A DNA stretch of 9,404 nucleotides, taken from contig DMPJ01000184.1 in NCBI GenBank assembly GCA_003456035.1, forward strand, positions 8,689 through 18,092, in the 5' to 3' direction. Below, piece by piece: positions 1 through 7,000 of this stretch (within the stretch, counting starts at the first letter, position 1; the number at the start of each line of letters is the position of its first letter). The DNA comes from Planktothrix sp. UBA8402 (GTDB lineage: Bacteria; Cyanobacteriota; Cyanobacteriia; Cyanobacteriales; Microcoleaceae). The notes under the pieces are model-generated. The model was not told the origin of the DNA. It did no database searches and saw nothing but the letters and a program-made list of their open reading frames with translations. A program made the translations under genes and the position numbers.

Positions 1-3000
1 CGAATCAATGACAACAGCACAAGCAGCACTGGTTAGTTTCCAAAAAGGTGAGGATTCTCAACAATTAATGACACCAATTTTATCAGAAAATCATCTAAAA
101 ATAGCTTTTCTATTTTCAGGACAAGGCTCGCAATATTCGGGAATGGGAGAAACTCTTTATCACCGAGAACCTGTCTTTAAAAATACTTTAGATATTTGTA
201 ATCAAATCCTAGAACCTATTTTAGAAAAATCCCTGTTAGATTTAATCTTTAAATTGCCCAATAGCCAGCTATTAGAACAGACTCAAATCACCCAGCCCGT
301 ACTGTTTTCTTTTGAATATGCACTGGCTAAATTATGGCAATCTTGGGGAATAGAACCTTCAGCACTTTTAGGACATAGTATTGGCGAATATGTAGCAGCT
401 TGTTTAGCCGGAGTTTTCTCTTTAGAAGATGCTTTAAAATTAGTTACCCAACGGGGTCGGTTAATGGGAGAATTACCCCACAATGGAAGTATGGCAGCCA
501 TTTATGCTGATTATGAAACCGTAGCGGCGGCGCTTACTTCCTATCAAAATCAAGTTAATATTGGTGCGGCTAATGGCTCAATTACAGTGATTTCTGGGGT
601 AAATGAAATTGTTGATCAACTAGAGAAAAACTTTATAGATCAAGGCTATAAAACTAAACGTTTAGCCGTATCTCATGCTTTCCATTCTCCTTTAATGGAA
701 CCAATTCTTGATGATTTTGCTAAGGTTTTAGATAACATTTCATTGCATAAACCTAGCTTAACGATTATTAGCAATATCACAGGTAAACCCATCGGTCAAG
801 AAATTGCGACTCCCGATTATTGGGTTAATCATCTTAGGAGTACGGTGCAGTTTAGTCAAGGGTTTAAGTTCTTAATTGATAGTGGTTATCGCTGTTTTTT
901 GGAAGTTGGTTCTAAACCTGTATTATTGGGTATGGCGCGACTAATTTCGCCAAATCAAGAAATATTATGGCTCCCTAGCATTGTACCTGGACAAGATGAA
1001 CAAGCCCAAATGTATAGAAGTTTAGCGACACTTTTTGTGAATGGTTATTCTGTAGAATGGACGGAGGTATTTAAACAAGGGAAACGGATTTCTTTACCAA
1101 CTTATCCATTTCAACGAGAACGTTATTGGATATCAAATTCTGAATTTTCTATCACCGACATAAAAACTAATTTACATCCTTTTATTCGGGATTTTAAAAA
1201 GTTAGCGACTGGGGAAATTGTATTTGAAGGCGAGATCAGTTCTGAACAGCCAGATTATCTTCAAGAACACAAAGTATTTGAGAAAGTTTTATTTCCAGCG
1301 ACAGGATTTATAGAAGCAATTTTAGCAGCTAGTCAGAAAATATTGCCTGATAATTTCATCATCCTTCAAAATGTCTCAATTCATCAGGGATTATTATTGT
1401 CGGAAACTCCCATAATATTACAAATGATTTTTAAACCCCAAAAATTATCTAAACAAAGCTATAGTTTTGAAATATTTAGTCATAATTCTACAGCAGATCA
1501 ATGGATTCTTCATGTTACTGGTGAGGTTGAATCTAATCATCTAAAAAGAGTTGCTGAATCGGAATTTAAAAAGGATGTAAAAGCAGAACGGAAAGCGGTT
1601 TCTATTTCTCGATTCTATGAACTTTATCAGCAAATGGGAATCAGTTATGGAAAGGGATTTCAAGCAATTCAAGAATTATTTTCTTTAGAAAATGGTTCTC
1701 AGGCTAAGATTAGTATTGACCGCAGTTTAGCAGACCAGCGTTATTGTTTCCATCCTGTTCTTTTAGATGCTTGCTTGCAAAGTATTGGCGCAGCTTTTCC
1801 TGAAATTCATGGTCAAGAATTGCATTTACCCTATGGGTTTTCTTCATTAGAATTATTCCTAAATCCTGGTGATCAAGTTTGGACACAGGTTGATATTAAA
1901 TCGGATTCTCAGGGTGAAATGTGCGTAGATGTAGATATTTATAATCAGGAAAAACAGCTTTGCGCTCGCTTTACAAATTTAACAGCACGGCGAACTAAAC
2001 CAGAAGTTTTACAGCGTTTATGGCAAGAAACTGAGAAAAATTGCTTTTATCAAGTTCAATGGCAAAAACTGGCTGCACTACCAACTGTTACTAACAATCT
2101 TAACAATTCTTGGTTAATATTTGTGCATCCTAAAACAGCATTAAATCCCTTGATCAATTTATTGAAAAAAGCCGGAGAAAAAGTTATAATAGTAGAAATT
2201 GGTAACAACTATCAATGCTACTCTCAAGATTATTTTGTAATTAATTCTGCTCAAAAAAATGATTTTCAGCGTCTATATCAACAAGCATATTCGTCGGGAG
2301 AATTGCCCACAGGCGTAATTTTTTCTTGGGAAACCGTATCAGTTGCAGAAGATACAGAGAGCGTTTATACAAGTTGTCATGCGGCATTGAACTTAATTCA
2401 AACTCTGACTAATAATTGGCAAAAATTACCTGATTTATGGCTAATTACTCGTGGTGCTAATCAACTATTAGAAGATCCTTCCTTAGAACCTCAACAATCT
2501 TATTTATGGGGATTAGGAGCAGTTATTAATCAAGAATATCCCCAAATGCGTTGTATATGTTTAGATTTATCGACGACTGAGGAAGCAGATGAAGCTGAGT
2601 TATTATTCAATCAATTGCATACTTCAAATAAGGAATTACGTCTAGCTTTACGTCAGGGAAACTGTTATGGAGCTAGGTTAGTTTCTGCGACTATTCCCGC
2701 AGCGCAAAAACAGCAGTTTGTCAGCAAAGAAGGAGCTTATTTAATCACTGGAGGTTTGGGAAAACTGGGATTATTAGTCGCTGAATGGTTATCCAAAATG
2801 GGGGCGAGTCACTTAGTTTTATGCAGTCGGAATATTAAATCTCAACCCGAATTAATTGCCTCGTTTGCCGAAAAAGGAACAGAGATTACAATTATCAGTA
2901 TTGATATTAGTTCTCCCGTAGAGATGGAACAATTATTCTCTCGTTTTGGCACCGATTTGCCATCTTTACGAGGGGTAATTCATGCTGCTGCTGTCTTAGA

Positions 3001-3880
3001 TGATGGACTTTTAATTAATCAAAATTGGCAAAAATATCAAAACGTCATGCGTCCTAAAGTAGAAGGAACTTTATTATTAGATCACTATACTCGCTCCCGA
3101 TCTTTAGACTTTTTTATTAGCTTTTCTTCTGCTGCTGTGATTCTGGGTTCGCCTGGTCAAAGTAATTATGCTGCTGCTAATGCTTTTATGGATGCTTTAA
3201 TGCAGCAACGACAAAGTTTAGGATTACCAGGAATTAGTATTAATTGGGGAGCTTGGAATACAGGGAATCAAATTGAACAACAACGTTTTGCTAATTGGGG
3301 GATTCAAAGTCTGTCTGCTGATACGGCTTTTAAATATCTCAATTCGTTAATTCTAGGTAATGTTTTTCAAGGAGTAATTATTGATATTGACTGGTCTATT
3401 TTTAACCAATCTTTTAATATTAAGCAACCATTCTTTGCCGAAGTATTAACCCCAAAAGCACAAAAACCAGAGAATTTGGCAAAATTATTACAGAGGTTAA
3501 AATCTGTCTCCATAGATGAGCGAATCACTATTTTATCTCAAGGAATTGAACAGATATTACGCGAAGTTACTGGGTTAAAAGCTAATCAAGTCATTCCTCA
3601 ACAAACATCATTTTTAGACTTAGGCTTAAACTCTTTAATGGTAATAGAATTTAAAAATCGCCTAGAAAATGATTTAGGTTGCACCTTGTCCGCTTCGATT
3701 ATTTTTGATTATCCTAATATCTTCAGTTTAAGTGCCTATCTACGAGCAGAAATATTAGCGGGTGATCTCGATTTTGAGATCAAAACAGATGCACCAACAG
3801 AGTCTTTAAATCCCTATGATAGTCTTAGTGAGGAAGAACTGGCTATATTACTTAATCAAAAGTTAATCGAGCTTGACTAA
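1..3880 (+). CDS. mcyD: Type I polyketide synthase, C-terminal part (AT-DH-KR-ACP), McyD-like; 5' end outside the window
   Basis: This is the 3' part of a modular PKS that by family knowledge extends the Adda chain of microcystin in the cytoplasm. The frame is open from base 2, and the ATG at base 8 is internal: it falls in the KS-AT linker and has no start context. Numbering residues from that ATG, the domains are AT (about 32-374), DH (389-663), a KR with its structural half (680-1145) and ACP (about 1175-1245), followed by an acidic docking-like tail and a TAA stop. The expected catalytic residues of AT, DH and KR are visible, so the module should make an enoyl intermediate. AT-DH-KR-ACP followed directly by a KS-AT-ACP-MT-aminotransferase gene is the order of the second McyD module next to McyE. 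The DH has a Glu in place of the motif glycine, and the ACP reads GLNSL rather than GxDSL. The nodularin homologue NdaD cannot be excluded from this portion alone. Confidence 0.88.
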   Translation, partial: ESMTTAQAALVSFQKGEDSQQLMTPILSENHLKIAFLFSGQGSQYSGMGETLYHREPVFKNTLDICNQILEPILEKSLLDLIFKLPNSQLLEQTQITQPVLFSFEYALAKLWQSWGIEPSALLGHSIGEYVAACLAGVFSLEDALKLVTQRGRLMGELPHNGSMAAIYADYETVAAALTSYQNQVNIGAANGSITVISGVNEIVDQLEKNFIDQGYKTKRLAVSHAFHSPLMEPILDDFAKVLDNISLHKPSLTIISNITGKPIGQEIATPDYWVNHLRSTVQFSQGFKFLIDSGYRCFLEVGSKPVLLGMARLISPNQEILWLPSIVPGQDEQAQMYRSLATLFVNGYSVEWTEVFKQGKRISLPTYPFQRERYWISNSEFSITDIKTNLHPFIRDFKKLATGEIVFEGEISSEQPDYLQEHKVFEKVLFPATGFIEAILAASQKILPDNFIILQNVSIHQGLLLSETPIILQMIFKPQKLSKQSYSFEIFSHNSTADQWILHVTGEVESNHLKRVAESEFKKDVKAERKAVSISRFYELYQQMGISYGKGFQAIQELFSLENGSQAKISIDRSLADQRYCFHPVLLDACLQSIGAAFPEIHGQELHLPYGFSSLELFLNPGDQVWTQVDIKSDSQGEMCVDVDIYNQEKQLCARFTNLTARRTKPEVLQRLWQETEKNCFYQVQWQKLAALPTVTNNLNNSWLIFVHPKTALNPLINLLKKAGEKVIIVEIGNNYQCYSQDYFVINSAQKNDFQRLYQQAYSSGELPTGVIFSWETVSVAEDTESVYTSCHAALNLIQTLTNNWQKLPDLWLITRGANQLLEDPSLEPQQSYLWGLGAVINQEYPQMRCICLDLSTTEEADEAELLFNQLHTSNKELRLALRQGNCYGARLVSATIPAAQKQQFVSKEGAYLITGGLGKLGLLVAEWLSKMGASHLVLCSRNIKSQPELIASFAEKGTEITIISIDISSPVEMEQLFSRFGTDLPSLRGVIHAAAVLDDGLLINQNWQKYQNVMRPKVEGTLLLDHYTRSRSLDFFISFSSAAVILGSPGQSNYAAANAFMDALMQQRQSLGLPGISINWGAWNTGNQIEQQRFANWGIQSLSADTAFKYLNSLILGNVFQGVIIDIDWSIFNQSFNIKQPFFAEVLTPKAQKPENLAKLLQRLKSVSIDERITILSQGIEQILREVTGLKANQVIPQQTSFLDLGLNSLMVIEFKNRLENDLGCTLSASIIFDYPNIFSLSAYLRAEILAGDLDFEIKTDAPTESLNPYDSLSEEELAILLNQKLIELD
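101..1129 (+). other. Acyltransferase domain, malonyl-CoA type (McyD module 2)
   Basis: This domain loads the extender unit onto the ACP. It opens with FLFSGQGSQ (residues 34-42 from the internal ATG at base 8). The nucleophile serine is S124 in GHSIGE, and the specificity motif HAFH is at 223-226. HAFH, as opposed to YASH, is the established signature of malonyl-CoA-selective ATs. The domain closes with the usual post-AT motif LPTYPFQRERYW (363-374). Malonyl use fits an Adda position that has no methyl branch from this step. Confidence 0.9.
1172..1996 (+). other. Dehydratase domain (McyD module 2)
   Basis: This hotdog-fold dehydratase removes water from the beta-hydroxyacyl-ACP made by the adjacent KR. 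It begins at LHPF (residue 389). The catalytic histidine is H421 in EHKVFEKVLFP, which fits HxxxGxxxxP except that Glu425 replaces the glycine. The second catalytic residue is D587 in HPVLLDACLQ. A YGKGFQ segment corresponds to the YGPxF motif. Both catalytic residues are present, so the domain is probably active, in line with the Adda diene. Confidence 0.85.
2045..3440 (+). other. Ketoreductase domain with its structural subdomain, B-type (McyD module 2)
   Basis: The first part (about residues 680-900) is the non-catalytic structural half of the KR. The catalytic half follows, with the NADPH-binding motif TGGLGKLG at 914-921. The catalytic tetrad is visible as K1017 (PKVEG), S1041, Y1054 (SNYAAANAF) and N1058. 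The LDD motif at 997-999 is the established mark of B-type KRs, which give the D-configured 3-hydroxyl. That product is the usual substrate for a following DH that forms a trans double bond. Confidence 0.88.
3530..3745 (+). other. Acyl carrier protein domain (McyD module 2)
   Basis: A short helical domain near the C-terminus carries the phosphopantetheine site S1209 in FLDLGLNSLMVIEF. The usual residue before the serine is Asp; here it is Asn1208. The serine itself is intact, so loading by a phosphopantetheinyl transferase remains likely. Confidence 0.87.
3809..3877 (+). other. C-terminal docking-like tail of the McyD-like protein
   Basis: The last 23 residues after the ACP contain the acidic, helix-prone stretch LSEEELAILLNQKLIELD. 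Short acidic helices at PKS C-termini commonly dock onto the N-terminal helix of the next megasynthase. The next protein begins with a suitable basic, coiled-coil-like helix, so this is inferred to be the McyD-McyE handover point. Confidence 0.6.
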
Positions 3881-3937
3881 CCAAGCAAAATCTGATATAG
3901 TCACAAACTTAGAGGTAAACAAACACCAGAAGCCTGC
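3881..3937 (+). promoter_or_regulatory. 57-base intergenic gap with a weak Shine-Dalgarno-like site
   Basis: The gap holds no obvious hairpin terminator and no recognisable promoter, so the two genes are probably co-transcribed. A purine-rich AGAGG at 3911-3915 lies about 22 bases before the ATG at 3938, farther than is usual for a ribosome binding site. An in-frame TGA at 3893-3895 and the absence of ATG, GTG or TTG codons after it make 3938 the earliest possible start of the downstream gene. Confidence 0.5.
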
Positions 3938-4036
3938 ATGGTTCAAAATACAGATTATAAAAAATTAATCGCCACCACCTTAACAAAAATGGAGGTAATG
4001 CAGGCTCGTATTACCGAATTAGAAACTAGACAAAAG
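3938..4036 (+). other. N-terminal docking helix of the McyE-like protein
   Basis: Residues 1-33 precede the KS and include a helix-prone, coiled-coil-like run, LIATTLTKMEVMQARITELE, with hydrophobic residues spaced in heptad fashion. Such a helix before the KS motif EPIAVVGMGCRFPG is typical of PKS subunits that receive a chain from another protein. The likely partner is the acidic tail encoded just upstream. Confidence 0.65.
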
Positions 4037-7000
4037 GAGCCCATTGCTGTTGTTGGGATGGGATGTCGTTTTCCGGGTGGAATTACATCTCCTGAAGAAT
4101 ATTGGAATTATTGTCAAGCTGGACTTGACGCGATCACAGAAGTTCCTAAAAGTCGTTGGGATAGCTCAAAATTTTATACAAAAGAACCTACAATCGGAAA
4201 AATAAACACTCATTATGGTGGATTTCTTCAACAGGATATTACAGAATTTGATGCCCGTTTCTTTTCTATTTCTTCCCGCGAAGCCACCTCAATGGATCCT
4301 CAACAAAGGTTACTATTAGAAGTAACTTGGGAAGCGTTAGAAAATGCCAATTTACCACCGAATAATTTAGCAGATCATACCGTCGGGGTATTTGTTGGGA
4401 TCACCAGTGTTGATAATGCCATCACGGTTTATAATAGTAGTTATGATCAAATTGATTCTTTTTTTGGCACAGGAAATGCCCTCAGTGCAGCCGCAGGCAG
4501 ACTATCTTATTTCTTCAATCTTAGGGGGCCTTGTCTGTCTATTGATGCGGCCTGTGCGTCTTCTTTGGTAGCAGTTCATCAAGCAATTCGTAGCCTCAGA
4601 AATCGTGAATGTGAACTCGCTTTAGTTGCCGGGGTAAACCTAATTTTAAATCCCGCAATTACGATTAATCTTTCTCAGTCGGGAATGTTATCCCCCGATG
4701 GTCGCTGCAAAACTTTTGATGCTTCTGCTAATGGCTATGGGCGTGGAGAAGGGTGTGGGGTTTTAGTCTTAAAAACTTTATCAGAGGCACAGAAAAAAGG
4801 CGATCGCATTCTTGCCATTTTGCGGGGGTCGGCGGTCAATCATAACGGGGCTGCCGCCGGGTTGACCGTTCCCAGTGGCCCGGCTCAACAAGAATTGCTC
4901 CGTCAGGCCATTTCCGATGCGAGAATCACCCCTGAAGACGTTGGGTATATAGAAGCTCATGGCACGGGAACTTCTTTAGGAGACCCGATAGAAATGAATG
5001 CGATCGCTTCTGTTTATGGAAAACGATCGCAGCCTCTTTATGTGGGTTCCGTGAAAACCAATATTGGACACCTCGAAGCCGCTGCTGGGATGGCGGGAAT
5101 TATCAAGACAATTTTGGTGCTGCAACAGGGTGAAATACCTGCCCATCTTCACTTCCAAACCCCTAATCCTCTGATTAATTGGCAAGACAATTCTATCAAA
5201 ATTCCCACCCAAACTATCCCTTGGCCTAATAACAACAAAATTCCTATTGCTGGGGTGAGTTCCTTCGGTTTTTCGGGAACAAATGCCCATGTAATTGTTG
5301 AAAAAGCACCCCAGACAAAAATAACCGAAATTAAGCCACCCCTTCCTAGTTATCTATTAACAATTTCTGCTCATCACAAAACCGCTTTACAAGAACTAGC
5401 CCGACGTTTTTCGACCCGCTTAGAATCTGATCCAGAAATAGGAGATATTTGTTATAGTGCGGCGGTGGGGAGAGCAAAGTTATCTGAACGTTTAGCAATT
5501 GTTGCTAATACTTTGCCCGAATTACAACAAAGATTAGTCGCTTTTTCTGATCAAAATCCCCTTGATAATTTGACTTTTTATCAACGCTTTACCGAAGAAA
5601 AACAGCCTAAAGTTGTCTTTCTGTTTACGGGTCAAGGTGCTTGTTATCCGGGGATGGGTGATCAACTATACAAAACTGAACCCAGATTTCGTCAATATAT
5701 TGATCAATGTGCAGAAATTTTATCGAATTATTTAGAATATCCGTTACAAGAAATATTATTTGGTGAACACACAAATTTACTGAATCAAACTGCCTACGCT
5801 CAACCCGCCATATTCGCCCTAGAATATGCCGTTGCTATGCTTTGGAAATCTTGGGGAATTACACCCAGTTTACTGATTGGACATAGCGTTGGGGAATATG
5901 TAGCAGCTTGTATCGCCGGAGTATTTAGCTTAGAAGCAGGACTAGGATTAATTGTGAAACGGGGTCAATTAATGCAAACTACAAAAATCGGAAAAATGGC
6001 TGCAATTTTTGCCGATGAAGCTACGGCACTTTCTCTGATTCAAAACTATAGTAATACCGTTTCTATTGCTGCTATTAATCATCCTCAACAAATTGTAATT
6101 TCTGGAGAAAGTGCCAGTATTGAGGAAATTATTATTAACTGTAAACAGCAAAAAATTGCAACTCAATATCTCTCCGTTACTCAATCTTTTCATTCTCCCT
6201 TAATGGAGCCAATTTTAAATGAATTTGAACAGGAAGCTGGTCAAATTTCTTACCATCGCCCCCAAATTCTGTTACTTTCAGGAATTGACGGAAAAATTTT
6301 AGAAAATGCCCCGGATGCGAGTTATTGGAGACAGCAATGTCGTCAACCTGTACAATTTTTAGCAAGTTTAAACACGGCATTAAATAAAGGATATAATCTG
6401 TTTTTAGAAGTCGGTTCAAGACCAATACTAGCAGAACAGGGGCGTCGTTATTACGATGAAGCTATCTGGCTTAGTTCACTGAATCGAGGTTTAGATAACT
6501 GGCAGACAATGCTCTCGGCATTGGGTCAACTGTACCTAAATGGAGTCTATTTTAACCCGGAAAAATTTAATCAAAATTATGGATATAAACAAGTAAGATT
6601 ACCTAATTATCCCTTTCAAAGAAAACGGTTTCAATTTCAACCTACTGTTGTAAAGGAAACTACCCAAATTAAAGAAATATATCCCGAACCAGAAACGACT
6701 AAAATCACTGAACTAAAAGTACAAAATATGCAAAAACATCAACTCGAAATCCGCCAGCAATTAAAGTCTATTCTTGCCCTCCTGCTCAAAGAAAATCAAA
6801 ATGATATTCGGGATGATGAAACCTTATTAAATCTAGGGGCAGATTCTATTATTTTAACAGATTTTTCTCGCAAAGTTGAAGAAAAGTTTAAAGTAAAAGT
6901 CAAAATAGATCAGTTATTCACTGACTTACAAACTATTACCGATATCGCTGAATATATCTATAATTCTATTGAACAAAAAAACTTAGAAACTGCTTCAGAA

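Larger units (their letters stand above)
4480..5100. other. GC-rich patch within the KS coding region
   Basis: Hand counting gives about 61% GC for 4801-4900, against about 27% for 7001-7100 and about 34% for 6661-6760 in the same gene. Both HIP1 octamers and a third GATCGC (near 5025) fall here, and I found none elsewhere in the window. The edges are approximate. Confidence 0.7.
4037..5302 (+). other. Beta-ketoacyl synthase domain (McyE-like)
   Basis: This domain receives the chain from the upstream module and condenses it with the extender unit. It runs from EPIAVVGMGCRFPGG (residue 34) to GTNAHVIVE (447-455). The catalytic triad is complete: C206 in DAACASS, H341 in EAHGTGTSLGDPIE and H378 in KTNIGH. 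Its middle part is markedly richer in GC than the rest of the gene. Confidence 0.93.

Noticed and set aside
8..10. ATG as the start of the first gene
   Set aside because: The frame is open upstream to base 2. The ATG sits in a KS-AT linker, and an AT without a KS before it would be unusual, so the gene is cut by the window edge.
283..501. Antisense open frame of 72 codons
   Set aside because: It lies opposite the AT active-site region and has no recognisable protein features; it is a by-product of the coding strand.
3881..3937. Terminator or internal promoter between the genes
   Set aside because: No GC-rich hairpin with a T-run and no clear -35/-10 pair is visible in the 57 bases.
3998..4000. 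Alternative start of the McyE-like gene at residue 21, behind GGAGG
   Set aside because: The spacing of 2 bases is too short, and this start would cut the docking helix in half.
4976..5290. Antisense open frame of 104 codons
   Set aside because: It lies opposite conserved KS motifs in the GC-rich patch, where stops are rarer. No start context or family resemblance is seen.
5969..6425. Two overlapping antisense open frames
   Set aside because: Both lie within the AT domain coding sequence and show no conserved motif; they are unlikely to be genes.
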